Positions 1 to 11,515 of a DNA stretch of 64,000 bases are shown here, piece after piece. Positions within the stretch are counted from its first letter, which is position 1, and each line of letters begins with the position of its first letter. The notes below the pieces were generated by a model. It was not told where the DNA came from. It saw only the letters and a list, made by a program, of their open reading frames with translations, and ran no database searches. Made by a program: the position numbers and the translations under genes. The stretch is from Cinnamomum chago (Eukaryota > Streptophyta > Magnoliopsida > Laurales > Lauraceae), in contig CP142451.1 of NCBI GenBank assembly GCA_038049695.1, forward strand, positions 32,100,001 through 32,164,000, read 5' to 3'.

Positions 1-1
1 A

Positions 2-319
2 CCACCACCTCCTCCTAGAAACTCAGCTTTTGAGGATAAAGTGTTGAGTGCTTTGCAAGCTTTAGAGTCAAATCATCAGTCCAACACTCAATTGCTCCAC
101 TCACACACTCAGTGCATCTCAAAGCTAGAATCCCAAATGGAACAACTAGCACAAGCTGTGGGTAGAAGAGATGAGGAACGTTTACCAAGTCAGCCGGTGA
201 ACAACCCTAAAGGCCAATATGGGGTAGAGTCTTCTAACTCCAATGAACAATTTCATGAGCAAGCTAAGGCCATAACTACCCTTAGGAGTGGGAGAGAGGT
301 AGACAACAAAGTTAAGTAG
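2..319 (+). pseudogene. Athila gag C-terminal fragment
   Basis: The frame is open from the window edge through a proline run (PPPPPRNSAFEDKVLSALQ) to a TAG at 317-319. The residues HTQCISKLESQMEQLAQ and AKAITTLRSGRE match the conserved coil and the ITLRSG motif at the gag/protease junction of Athila polyproteins. Gag forms the virus-like particle around the RNA. After the stop the homologous frame resumes near 418, so there is a stop plus a frame change between them. The N-terminal part of gag lies outside the window. Confidence 0.8.
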
Positions 320-396
320 AAGGCTGAGAGTGAGTTGATGAGTTCTTCTGGAAAGCTGTGAATGAAAATCTGTAGAGAGGGGATTCTTCATCCCCA

Positions 397-1027
397 AGTG
401 ATCCTTTAAGTGTTCCTGTGGCACCCTATGTGCCCAAGGCCCCTTACCCTCCTTGCTTGGCCGACCCTTCTCCTTTTGGGAAAAAGAGTGCAAATATGGA
501 GGAGATGCTTGAGATTTTTAAGCAAGTTAAGATTAACTTGCCACTTCTTGATGCAGTCAAGCGAATCCCTTCTTATGCCAAATTCTTGAAAGACCTTTGC
601 ACTAAAAAGCGTAAAGCTAAAACTCATGTGTCAAAGAAGGTCTTTCTGACAGAGCAAGTGAGCTCGATTCTCCAGCACCAAACTGCACCTAAGTTCAAAG
701 ATCCTGGAGCCCCCACAATTTCTTATGTCATTGGTAATCACACCATTGAGAGGGCACTCCTTGACTTGGGGGCAAGTGTCAATTTATTGCCATACTCTGT
801 CTATAAGCAGTTTGGGTTAGGTGAGTTAAAGCCTATGACGGTGTCTTTGCAGTTAGCTGACAGATCCGTCAAGATACCTCGTGGGATCATTGAGGATGTT
901 CTACTTTCCAGTTGATTTTTTGGTTTTAGACATGGAGCCCGTTCATGACCCTAAGCGTCACATTCCCGTCATCTTAGGTTGACCCTTCTTAGCTACTGCT
1001 CATGCATGTATTAATTGTCGAACAGGA
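397..1027 (+). pseudogene. Athila protease region of pol
   Basis: The frame around 418-915 reads through PYVPKAPYPPCL and KVKINLPLLDAVK-like residues typical of Athila. It then reaches the aspartic protease active site, where DLGASVNLLP (about 763-792) matches the family D-x-G-A-S-V-N-L-L-P. The enzyme would cleave the Gag-Pol polyprotein. At about 895-905 a short deletion shifts the frame: FPVDFLVLDMEP continues in another frame, followed by an in-frame TGA inside the conserved ILG-PFLATA segment (about 981). The protease is therefore not expressible in one piece. Confidence 0.85.
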
Positions 1028-3130
1028 GTGATAAATATTTCTTTTGGAAATATGACTGTGAGGCTTAATATTTTCAATGCTTCACAACAACCTCCACATA
1101 AGGAGGATTGTTTTTCGGTGGATATGATAGATGGGATAGTTGAGGAATCTCTCCCTCAAATCTTGATTGAGGATCCTTTGGAGAGATGTTTGACTTACTT
1201 TGATAGTAATGTTTTTTATATTGATAGTTCTATTGAGGAAGTCAATTCATTGCTTGACTGTTCTCCTTCTATAGACTATCCTCCTTGGAAGTTTAGACCG
1301 GAACCCTTTCCTAATCTTGCGAGCACTCCTACTCCTCCATCGTTAGAGATTCCTCCAAAGCTTGAGTTGAAGCCGCTCCCGGATACTCTTAAGTATTCAT
1401 TCTTAGGACCCGATGACACTCTTCCTATTATCATTGCTTCCAATCTTCCAAGTGAGCAAGAGTGTCGTCTTCTTGAGGTTCTTAGAGAGCACAAGGGTGC
1501 TATAGGTTGGTCCATAGTTGATTTGAAAGGGATTGATCCCTCTATTTGTATGCACCGCATTCATTTAGAGGATGATGCAAAGTCATCTCGAGAATTGCAG
1601 AGAAGACTTAATCCCAACATGAAGGAGGTTGTGAAGTTGTTAGATGCGGGTATTATTTACCCAATTTCTGATAGTAAGTGGGTGAGTCCCACCCAAGTGG
1701 TACCAAAGAAGTTTGGTATCACTGTTGTTGAGAGTGATAAGGGTGAGCTTGTCCCTATGCGTACCACCACAGGGTGGAGAGTTTGTATTGATTATCGCAA
1801 GCTCAACTCTATGACCCGGAAAGACCACTTTCCTCTCCCATTCATTGATCAAATCTTGGAGAGGTTAGCGGGTCAAAGCTATTATTGCTTTCTTGATGAT
1901 TATTCTGGATATAACCAAATTGCAGTCTTTCCGGAAGATCAGGAGAAGACCACTTTCACTTGTCCATTTGTCACATATACATATCACCGCTTGCCTTTTG
2001 GATTGTGCAATGCACCGACAACCTTTTAGATGTGCATGATGTCTATCTTTTCCAATATGGTAGAGAAATTTTTAGAAGTCTTCATGGATGACTTCTCTGT
2101 TTTTGGCCCCTCGTTTGATGATTGTCTCCAAAACTTGACCAAAGTTTTGAAGCGTTGCAAGGAGACAAATCTTGTGCTTAGTTGGGAAAAGAGCCATTTT
2201 ATGGTTCAAGAGGGGATTGTGTTGGGACATATTGTGTCCAAGAGAGGGATTGAGGTCGATAAGGCCAAAGTCCATCTCATTGCTAAGCTTCCGCATCCTA
2301 CTGCGGTCAAGCAAGTTTGATCATTTTTAGGACATGCGGGTTTCTATCGTCAGTTTATCAAAGACTTCAGTAAGATCTCTAGGCCCTTGTGCAATCTACT
2401 TGCCAAGGATACTCCATTTGTCTTTGATAGTGCATGTGTGGAGGCTTTTGAAAAGCTTCGTGACTCTCTTTCCTCCACCCCAATCATGCAACCACCCAAG
2501 TGGTCCCTTCCTTTTGAATATATGTGTGATGCCTCCGACTATGCAGTTGGAGTTGTCTTGGGACAAAGGGTAGACAATGTTCCATATGCTATTTACTATG
2601 CGAGTAAAACTCTTCATGATGCTCAGTTGAATTACACCACTACAAAGAAAGAGTTACTCGCCGTAGTCTTTCCTTTGGACAAGTTTCATTCTTACCTCCT
2701 TGGTTCTAAGGTTGTTGTCTTTATCGACCATGCTGCTTTGCGACATTTGCTAAACAAGAAATAGACCAAGGCGAGATTGATTAGGTGGATTTTGTTGCTT
2801 CAAGAGTTTCATTTAGAAATTCGGGACAAAAAAGGTTTCAAAAATGTCATAGCCGACCACCTGTCCCACATTCTTGTTGAGCACACGAGTGACACTCAAC
2901 CTTTGCATGACTCGTTTCTTGACGAGCAACTCTTTTCGGTGTCATTAATGAAACCTCCTTGTTTTTCTCATATCGTGAACTATCTTGCAGTAGGTCAAAT
3001 TCCTTCCCAATGGTCCAAACAGGACAAAGACCGATTTTTCTCTCAAGTAAAGTTCTTTTATTGGGAGGATCCTATGCTTTTCAAGTATTGCTCTGACCAA
3101 GTTATCCGTCGTTGTGTTCCAGAGAGTTGA
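1028..3130 (+). pseudogene. Athila reverse transcriptase and RNase H
   Basis: One frame, interrupted by stops, carries the RT landmarks GWRVCIDYRKLNSMT, FLDDYSGYNQIAV, RLPFGLCNAPTTF and the catalytic box FMDDFSVFG. It then carries the connection (FLGHAGFYRQFIKDFS) and RNase H (MCDASDYAVGVVLGQ, YTTTKKELLAVVF, FIDHAALRHLL). In-frame stops lie at 2027-2029 (TAG, Gln expected), 2318-2320 (TGA, Arg expected) and 2762-2764 (TAG). RT copies the element RNA and RNase H removes the template. The active-site aspartates remain, but the stops make this a pseudogene. A frame change follows near 3115. Confidence 0.93.
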
Positions 3131-4252
3131 GTTTCATAGCATTCTTACTTTCTGTCATTCTTCAGCTTGTGGTGGCTATTTTAGTGGTCGCAAGATGACA
3201 GCGAAAGTCTTGCAGTGTGGGTTCTATTGGCCCACTCTATTCACGGATGCATATAATTTTTGCAAGACTTGCATTCGTTGTCAACAAATGGGGACAATGT
3301 TTCGCAGAGATATGATGTCTCTTACCCCAATCTTAGTTGTTGAGATTTTTTATGTATGGGGTATTGATTTCATGGGACCGTTTCCACCGTCGTTTGGTTT
3401 TGAATATATTTTGTTAGCGGTGGATTACGTGTCCAAGTGGATTGAGGCTGTGGCAACCCGAACCAATGATCACAAAGTGGTGGTCAAATTCATTCAAGAG
3501 AATATCTTTTCTCAGTTTGGTATACCACGAGCGATTATTAGTGATGGAGGGTCTCATTTCTGTAATAGACCCTTTGCAATCTTGCTTCAAAAATATTCCA
3601 TCACTCACAACGTCGCCACCCCTTACCATCCCCAGACTAGTGGGCAAGGTCAAATAGGGAGGTCAAGTCAATTCTTGAGAAAATGGTACGGCCCGATAGA
3701 AAGGATTGGTCCTTGCGTTTGAATGATGCTTTGTGGGCATATCGTACCACATATAAGACCCCTATTGGCATGTCTCCTTACCGATTGATTTTCGGTAAAG
3801 CTTGCCATCTCCCGGTAGAGCTAGAGCATAAGGCCATGTGGGCCATCAAGAAGTTCAACTTTGATATGCTTGTTGCCGGCTCTAACCGAAAGCTCCAACT
3901 CAATGAGTTAGAGGAGCTTAGGAATGATGCGTATGAGAGTTCTCGTATTTACAAGGCTTGGACTAAGGCGTTCCATGATTCTCACATTAATCGCAAGTCC
4001 TTTGAGCCCGGTCAAAAGGTATGGTTGTTCAACTCTAAGTTACGGTTGTTTCCTAAGAAATTACGGTCTCGATGGGATGGTTTGTATGTGGTTGTTCAAT
4101 CTTGGTCTCATGGTGCGGAAGAAATTCATAACCCTCGGAGTGGCAAAACTTTCAAAGTTAATGGCCAAAGGTTAAAATTGTTTGTTGAGGGTGTGGAGGA
4201 AGGGAATTTGATTGCGGAGATTGATCTTGAAGACCCGGTTTATGTTAATTGA
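3114..4252 (+). pseudogene. Athila integrase
   Basis: Integrase inserts the cDNA into the genome. Visible parts are the zinc-binding N-terminus ([13 protein letters not shown] and CIRCQQM), the core ([41 protein letters not shown]) and a long C-terminus ending at 4252 ([22 protein letters not shown]). The second zinc histidine, usually in GGHFSG, is a tyrosine. A frameshift near 3650 separates the core from the C-terminal part, which is open from about 3683 to 4252. Confidence 0.9.
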
Positions 4253-4440
4253 TTTTTCTCCTCTTGCCGGGTCTAGCTGAAGACATTAAACTTAGCTTTT
4301 CTAGGAGGAAACCCAAATTTTCTTGTGATTTTTAATTGAGTTTTTTTTAGTGTTTAAAAAGTGTTTAGTATTTATTTTATTCCTTTTTTTTTTAAACAAA
4401 AAAAGGGAAGTCTTTTTGTAGCCATTTTACATTCTGAAAA
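4253..4440 (+). other. Post-pol spacer of Athila element
   Basis: This AT-rich spacer follows the integrase stop. It has T and A runs around 4380-4402 and no ORF or motif of note. Confidence 0.6.
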
Positions 4441-4448
4441 AAATAAAA

Positions 4449-4711
4449 AAGCTCGAGCAATTTCATAAAGCTCGAGCATTTTTCCATGCTCTTTCTACAA
4501 ATGTTTCTGGTCCAGAAAGCTCGAGCACTTTTCAAAAAACTCGAGCTTTGCGTCGCTGAAGCTCGAGCACTCTTTCCTTCAAAATTGTCTGAACCTTCTG
4601 TCCTAAAAAGCTCGAGCTTTTTTCGAGAGTGCTCAAGCACTTTCTCTTCCCTTTGAGCTCTTAAGTTTCTGTCCCAGAAAGCTCGAGCTTTCTCCAAACA
4701 GCTCGAGCACT
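4449..4711. repeat. Cluster of GCTCGAGC palindromes
   Basis: The 8-bp palindrome GCTCGAGC, or a one-sided variant (ACTCGAGC, GCTCAAGC), occurs about nine times in some 260 bp. It is usually preceded by AA and followed by A-T rich or ACTTTTC sequence. The copies are irregularly spaced and separated by diverged sequence, so this is a motif cluster and not a simple tandem array. It lies between the integrase and env-like genes of the Athila element. Confidence 0.8.
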
Positions 4712-4739
4712 TTTTATTGCTCTAAAAAAGAAAACTCAA

Positions 4740-5440
4740 AAAGTCAACAAGTTCACAAGAAAACCCTACCCCTTTTCTGTTCTCTCTCTTCTTCCTTTCT
4801 TCCTTCACACCGTCCCCAATACCCACCCCTGTACCACCCAACTCCCCCTCACACTGTCGCTGGCATCTTGTCATCGCACGTCGCCGGTGTTCTCTTGGCT
4901 TCACCAAAAGTACGGATATTGCTCTTAGCCTTGCCGTCATCATCCTAGCTCCTCTCTCCATCACTGTTTTTCCCTATCACCGACCCACACCAGTCCTCAT
5001 TCCGGCGACCAACTCCCATCCCCGTACCACCCTTCTCTTTCCTCGTCTCTACATACCACCATAGCCGACGACCCACACCCAACCCACTTCACTTCTCTCT
5101 CTCTCTCGGAATCATCACACCCACCACCGAATCCCCCACCACGGCGGTGATCAACACCGTACCCTCACACCCCAAACTCCACCCCTCGTTATCTTCTCTC
5201 TCTAACAAAGCCAACCCAAAACCTCCATCATCACCGGCCAAAATCTATCCCATATTCACGACCACTATACCCAATACCCAACCCAGTTCCGTCGCACATC
5301 GCCGGCGTCTCACAGCAGCCCCACTTTTCTCTCTCTTTAACCCGACTCACTCTCACCTCACCATCTACATCACTTTCTCACCCAGTAGCCTTCATCCTTG
5401 CCTTGATTCTCTCTCTCACTCCTCATGACCCAGCACCTCT
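4740..5440 (+). other. CT-rich leader-like region before the env-like ORF
   Basis: This stretch has strongly pyrimidine-biased top-strand composition: many CTCTCT, CACC and CCGGCG blocks, and repeated phrases such as ACCCACACC and GCACATCGCCGGCG. Short ORFs here lack recognisable domains. In Athila-type elements this position is non-coding and could lie in an intron or leader of the env-like transcript. That role is inferred. Confidence 0.5.
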
Positions 5441-5906
5441 GCTTTGTGTGTTTATTTCTTTATTTTTTTTATTTGTTATTTCTTTTATTAGTCTTTATTT
5501 TTAGTTATGTTTTATTTTATTTTATTTCCTTTACTATAATAATGTTTTGGAAGTTGGGTGTCCCAGTTTGTCCTTCATGGTTCTTACAGTTTAGTTTTGC
5601 ACACATTACTCATTCATATTTTTCTGTTCGCAATTGCATTGATTCATTAATTTCGCCTTTTTCTAGGTGCATTGTGTTACTCTGTGAGCTGTGATTTTGT
5701 GCATTTGGTATTCGGTTTTGTCTATTAGTGTTATTTAACAATGCTTTGTTTATCTATTTATGATATCCACATTGTGGCAACAAGACTGGCTTCCGAGGAT
5801 TGTAAACTTTTGCATAGAAAGCCGTTCCGAATTCACTGTATTCTTAGATGAATTTGGCATATTGATTCATTCTTTCTTACATACTTTGTTGTGCCAATAT
5901 TTGAAT

Positions 5907-5949
5907 TCTATTGCCCTAATGATTTTCATTGTTTGACTTATTTTTGTAG
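5907..5949 (+). promoter_or_regulatory. Probable 3' splice site before the env-like ORF
   Basis: A branch-point-like CTAAT (around 5916) is followed by a T-rich tract and TTATTTTTGTAG ending at 5949. Six bases later comes the ATG of the env-like ORF (5956). This fits the plant 3' splice-site consensus and would let a spliced sub-genomic RNA express the ORF. The donor is not identified. Confidence 0.55.
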
Positions 5950-5955
5950 GTCTTC

Positions 5956-7080
5956 ATGGGTTGCCCGAAAGCTTCAAAGAGCCATGCAATTGAAGTTGAA
6001 TCCACTTCACGCAAACGGCCCATTCGGTCCCGCCAAATTCAAACTGAGCAACCAAATGAGAAATGGGCCACAAAACCAATTGCCATACAGACTACATTTG
6101 ATGTGGCCCAGATCTTTCAGGAAGATCCTACATCAGAGTGGGCGGTCCAAGAGTTCTCCAACCGCCACATACAGGCTTTGCTCGCCCCGTTCGATGTATC
6201 ATACCCTCGGTTGGTTCGCTTGTTCTATCAAAATACGTATCTTCAGCTGATATCCAACCCGGGGGTATTGTTTACTAAAATTGATGATGAGGAGATCTTT
6301 GTGACCAAAGAGCGTATTGCCACTGCATTGGGTTGTTCTCTTAAGTCTCACCTTGCTCACTTGCCTTACTTACCAGTTTCAAGCAAGGTTATTGCTTTGA
6401 GCACTGTTCCTTTGGGTCACTTTGCATCAAATCACATTCTACATTCTCAACTTCCATGACGGCTTTGGTTTGTTGATTCGGTGCTCAAGAAGAATGTGTG
6501 TCCCAATGGTCATGATCAACAACGGCGAGGGGATTTCCTTGATGCCCTATATGCCATGGAGAATGACTTTTCTTGTAGTGTTGCTGACATGATTTGGAAC
6601 CAAATGTATGCTTGTTATAAACAGTTCATCAAGACGCCCACCCAGTGTGCTCAAGCATGGCCTCTGCCCTTTGCCAATTTGATCACTATACTGCTTCGAG
6701 CTGATAGATATGTCATTCCTCCTACTGAGTCGTTTGATACTACTTGTGTTTCTTATGGTCAGCATCTCTGGGCTGTTAGTTGGCGTAGATTGGTTCGGGA
6801 AAGTGGGCAGCATCCTCGGTTATCCCGCCAACCCGTTTGGCTTAGTAAACCTGTTGAGACTCCTCTAGCCACATCAACTGGACCTTCATCTCCTCCCATT
6901 TCACCCCCACTTTTGCTTCGTACCACCTCAGAGGATAGAGCACATTCGGACTATAGTCGTCTTGAGCAGAGGTTTGATGCATTTGAGGCCCAGTATCAGC
7001 TTGATACCGCAGAGACTCATCACCTTCTTCGGGCTATTCTTGTTGCTCAGCACCCACCTTCTGATTCACCGGGCTCTTAG
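5956..7080 (+). pseudogene. Athila env-like ORF (putative plant transposon protein family)
   Basis: The frame runs from the ATG at 5956 to TAG at 7078-7080 (about 375 codons), with a single internal TGA at 6457-6459; the same frame resumes directly after it. The N-terminus is basic (MGCPKASKSHAIEVESTSRKRP). The centre has the conserved pattern of the protein found after pol in Athila elements, with residues FDVSYPRLVRLFYQN and FVTKERIATALGCS. The C-terminus has a Pro/Ser-rich stretch and a coiled segment (DYSRLEQRFDAFEAQY). I see no signal peptide or clear transmembrane helix, so 'env-like' refers to position only and the function is unknown. The start is favoured by the splice acceptor just upstream. 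Confidence 0.75.
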
Positions 7081-8743
7081 CCCCCTTAGTTCTCTTCACT
7101 CAGGTGCACTCTTTCCTTTTACTTCTTTTGTTCTATTTCATGTTCTTTGATGTCGTGTCCCCTTGAGGACAAGGTGACAAATAAGTTGGGGGGAGTTGCT
7201 ATTATTTTGCCTATTTGAGCTCAATATACTTCATTATTACAACTCATTTGTTTGAGCTAATTTGTTTATTTTTGAGCTTGCATGAGAATCATTATGATAG
7301 TTGTGCACTGTTAGTGATTTGTTTTTCCCCGGTTTTCATCATTGGAGATAAATTGAGTTGCTACTCTTGTGACTCCATGAGTTGATGGTTTGGCTTTGAG
7401 ATTCTCATATCATAATGGCATTGACTGAGACTTATAATCCATGTTATGTTAGATTTGAGCTTGAACTTTATTCTGAGGGTTATACAGTTGCATATTCATT
7501 CCATTAACTGCCATTGTCACATGTTCAAGGTCGGTCAATCTAGATGTCAGATGACACTTCTTACTTTTGGGGAATGAAACTAGGTCATCTTTTCTACTTT
7601 GAGCCTGTTCGTTTGTTTCTTGCATCCGCACATTATTTACCTGATAGGAACCAAGTTGAGCCTTCATTGCATATCCTTCTTTTCATAGCCAGTAGCCTCA
7701 CATTGGGTGAAGAAGTTGGGTAAAATTTTGAGGACTTGGTGATTTGAAAGTATAGAAGTGAAGATGTAATGTTATTTGGTAGTTGTTCTTGTTTTTATTG
7801 CTATTGTATTTTCTGTTCACAAAAAAAAAAAATTTGAAAAATGCTTGCTAGGTTGGACATCCAAAAGATAACCTAGGCAAAAGTGAGAGCAAAAAAAAAA
7901 AAAAAATGAAAAACAAAAAAGAAAAAAAAACGTTTCGATTCATTTGTTTTTCTTTTCTTTTTGTTTGCTCAAGTAGAAGATTGTAAGTGGTTTGGAATTG
8001 CTTCATTTGGAGTTTGGGAGTGGTGATGAAATGTTCAAAAGAGATGATGAGTTTGAAAAACTGCAGTTTGTTCACTTCAGCTTCTTCACTTATTTCATGA
8101 GACTGTGATTCGTCTACCCTTACTTTATCCTTGACTCTGACCTATGTTACAACCGGAATAAAGACCTAGCCGACCCCGAAGGTGTAGTAGTTGATGATTG
8201 AAGATGTGACTGTAGTGAACATGTGACTTTGAGAGTTGATTTTTCGTAGTGTATGAGAGAATACATATGCATCCCATCTCTGTGAGCTTCATTTGTGAGT
8301 GATATCTTTTGGTGAGATTTGAAGTCAAAGTAATGCTTGTTTGAAAAAGGAGTCTCATTGCCTAAACATCTTGTTGTGGTTGTTACTTTGGTGCACAATA
8401 ATTCTATCTGGTTATGAACATTTGAGGATTCACGGGTTGTTTTTAGTGATATTATTGATACATTGCTTCGATTATAGTTCAGATATACATTTAATAAGCT
8501 TCATTTTTATTGATTGTGGAGTACATTGTGTTCAAGTTGGGGGGTGATAGAATTTTGTGGGTAGATTCATTGCAAACCCTCACGAGACTCTAACTCGTCC
8601 ACTAGGGTAACTTAGGGGTTTAAAGCCTTATTCCATATAGTAAATGCAATCGTGTATCCCGTGAAAGAGGATTTAGTTAGTTGTATTTTGTCTCTTGTTT
8701 CCTTGGCTTTGCTAGAGGACTAGCAAAGTGTAAGTTGGGGGGG
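7081..8743 (+). other. Athila 3' untranslated region with three polypurine-tract-like sites
   Basis: This region is non-coding. The purine tract AAGTTGGGGGG occurs three times: about 7183-7193, 8535-8546 and 8732-8743. The last one directly abuts the 3' LTR and is the expected plus-strand primer. Poly-A-rich patches lie at 7819-7831 and 7890-7930. I see no supported gene; the short ORFs have no family signature. Confidence 0.65.
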
Positions 8744-9971
8744 TGTGATAATTGGTTAAAAAAGTGCATATTTATTCAGTTAATCCTAGATATTCTTGCA
8801 CTTTTATTATTTTATTTTCTTCAATGTATATGCATTTGCTAGTTAATTCTTGTTTTATCTTTTTACAAAGAGAGCTTGACAAAGCTGATGATTTAGTGGT
8901 GGAATTGGAGCAAAAGAAAAATATTGGGCTTTGAAGTGCTAAAAGAAGTGGAAAACAAGTCGTCATGGGTTAGAAGAGAGGCTTGGCCCATATGTTAGTG
9001 GATTAGGGTATATTTTAGCATAAAAGAACCCAATTTGGAGCCTTCTATCACCCTTCTTTGGGTCCCTTTTTGATTAATTACGGGATTTTCATTGATTTTC
9101 TCTTAAGAGATAAGGAAAGAGTGTTTTAATAAAAAGAGAGATATTAGGAGGTGAATCAATCTATCATTCGGTGATTCTGTTCTGAAGTTGAAAGGAGAAG
9201 AAAAAGGGGGGAAAGAAGGGGAAGAAGAAGACGACTCAAAAGAAGAAAATGAAGAACTCTATGGCTATGGTGTTCTCCTCTTCCACCATCATGGGCTAAG
9301 CTTCTCCTATTCCTAGGGTTTAGATGAAACCCTAGTCAAGTAACTCTATCTTTTTTTTGTATTTAATTTTTGGAATAATTACATTGGGATGTTGATTGTA
9401 TAACATTGAGATTTATTGCAATTAATGGTTTTATTTTCTTTTCACATATTCAATTTTTGTGATTTTGCATATGTGGTTAGACAATGGTGATTCTTATACA
9501 TACACCAAAACCGTAGGACGAGTTATAACTTAGGAAAACGAGTCGTGTCTATGACAGTAGAAGCAGCTTAGACGGTTCGTATTATCCAAAGATAATTCGT
9601 ACTTGGGGTTTTGGTGCGTGATTTTCTTGGTGATTGTATTTTGGCTTGTAGCTAAAATGCATCTTTACATCCTAATATAATAACTGGAAATTACTACAAT
9701 ATATTGAAGATAGTTGCAAGATTAGTGGTGAATTCGACAACCTTGGGAATTCTTTTTTTAACTTGTTCATCGTTTAATTTAATTACAATTCTGTTTTAAT
9801 TTCAATTCTCAGTTATTTTAGAAAATTCAACAATCAATCACTCTTTTTGGAATTAAAATTAAACTCAACCTTGGTTTTTAAACAATTAGCAATCTCTGTG
9901 GGTTCGACCCTTACTCTACTATTATACTAGTAGTTTAGTTTGATAATTTAATTGATTTCCACGATAGATCA
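8744..9971 (+). repeat. 3' LTR of Athila element
   Basis: It begins TGTGATAATTGG right after the GGGGGGG polypurine tract and ends about ACGATAGATCA. Near the end is GTGGGTTCGACCC, the phrase usual close to the 3' end of Athila-group LTRs. A TATA-like TAGCATAAAAG lies around 9016-9026. The length of about 1.2 kb fits the group. The start could be 8746 (TGATAAT). Confidence 0.75.
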
Positions 9972-11515
9972 AACGATAATGACACAAACACCCATACTTT
10001 CATGTGGAAAGGTCTGCCGCCCCAGCAGGCTGCTAAGGCTTCAAAAGAAGGGGCCACTCCTCAAATGTCAACCATGAGTAAATTTGAACAGGAAAGCAGA
10101 GAGCAGGATCTGATGTATGCCCTGGTTATCCGCCAAGTGCCAGATGATTCTCCTCATGAGTCCATTCCGGAATCAGTCAAGCCACTTCTGCAACGCTTCT
10201 CTGATCTTATCCCTGAAGACCTGCCAAATACTCTTCCACCCATAAGAGACATACAACATGCCATTGATCTCGTCCCTGGCTCTTCACTTCCGAATCTACC
10301 TGCATATCGAATGAGCCCCGCAGAGCACGCAGAACTCAAGAAATAGGTGGATGCCCTATTACAAAAAGGGTACATTCGGGAAAGTCTTAGTCCTTGCGGG
10401 GTACTAACCCTTCTTACTCCCAAGAAGGATGGAAGTTGGCGCATGTGTATCGACAGTCGAGCTATCAACAAAATCACGGTAAAATACAGATTTCCTATTC
10501 TTCGATTAGATGATATGCTTGATATGATGACAGGTTCAGCCATCTTCTCCAAGTGCGTCGTGGTTACCACCAGATTCGTATCCGTCTAGGTGATGAGTGC
10601 AACATAGCATTCAAAACCAGAGATGGTCTTTATGAATGGTGAGTCATGCCATTCGGGTTAACAAATGCTCCCAGTACCTTCATTGGGGTTATGACCCATC
10701 TCTTGCAGCCTTACATCGGGAAATTCGTCGTTGTTTATTTCGACGAGATTCTTATTTATAACAAAACCAGAGGGGAGCATCTCACTCATCTCCACACTAT
10801 TTGCCATCTCCTTCGTAGAGAAAGTTTCTACATCAATCTCAAGAAGTGCACATTCATGAGCAGTTCTGTTACATTCTTGGGATTCATCATATCGTCGGAT
10901 GGCATTAAAATGGACCCAGCGAAGGTGAAAGCAATTCTGGACTGGCCACTCCCCACCACAGTATCTGAAGTCCGGAGTTTTCATGGACTTGCTACCTTCT
11001 ATAGGAGATTCATCAGGAATTTCAGCAGTATCACTGCTCCTATTACAGAGTGTTTAAAGAAGGGCGAGTTCAAATGGACCAATGCCGCAACTCGAGCTTT
11101 TGCGCAACTTAAATAGAAAATCACAGAAGCTCCTATTCTCCACCTTCCATATTTTGACAAGGTGTTTGAAGTTGCGTGCGATGCATCGAATGTTGGCATT
11201 GGGAGTGTCCTTAGCCAAGAGGGACATCCAATTGCTTTCCATAGTGAGAAACTTTCAGATTTAAAGCGCAAGTACTCTCCTTATGCCTTGGAGTTCTATG
11301 CTCTTGTTCAATCACTTCACCATTGGCGACATTATCTGATCGGTAAAGAATTTGTGCTTTATTCTGATCATGAGTCTCTCAAGCACCTTCATTCACAACA
11401 TAAAATGGGCACTAATTTTGCCAAGTGGAGCGCTTATATTCAGGAATTTACCTTTATCATCCGCCATAAATCTGGCAAGGAAAATGTGATCGTGGATGCT
11501 CTCAGTCGTAGAAAA
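9972..11515 (+). pseudogene. Chromovirus reverse transcriptase and RNase H
   Basis: The frame starts in pre-RT sequence (FMWKGLPPQQAAKASK). It carries [47 protein letters not shown] and the catalytic region [12 protein letters not shown]. Here the usual YFDD is YFDE, so one catalytic aspartate is lost. RNase H follows (EVACDASNVGIGSVLSQ, YSDHESLKHLHSQ). A TAG lies at 10344-10346. About 8 bp are missing at 10553-10560, shifting the frame where FSKIDLRSGYHQI would be expected. There is a TGA at about 10641 and a TAG at 11114-11116. Confidence 0.93.

Larger units (their letters stand above)
1..9971 (+). mobile_element. Athila-type Ty3/gypsy LTR retrotransposon, 5' end outside window
   Basis: The order gag end, protease, RT, RNase H, integrase, long non-coding spacer, env-like ORF and LTR matches Athila-group gypsy elements. 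The RT contains FMDDFSVFG and the integrase region GFYWPTLF, both typical of this group. The 5' LTR lies upstream of the window; the 3' LTR is about 8744-9971. Every ORF is broken, so the copy is dead. Downstream of the LTR the sequence enters the pol gene of a different gypsy element in an open frame, so this copy inserted into that element. The exact LTR end (9971 or a few bases later) is inferred from the terminal CA and from the resumption of the chromovirus frame. Confidence 0.9.

Noticed and set aside
5147-5694. Two short ORFs in the CT-rich Athila spacer
   Set aside because: Ser/Pro/Thr and Phe/Leu-rich products reflect base composition and carry no domain.
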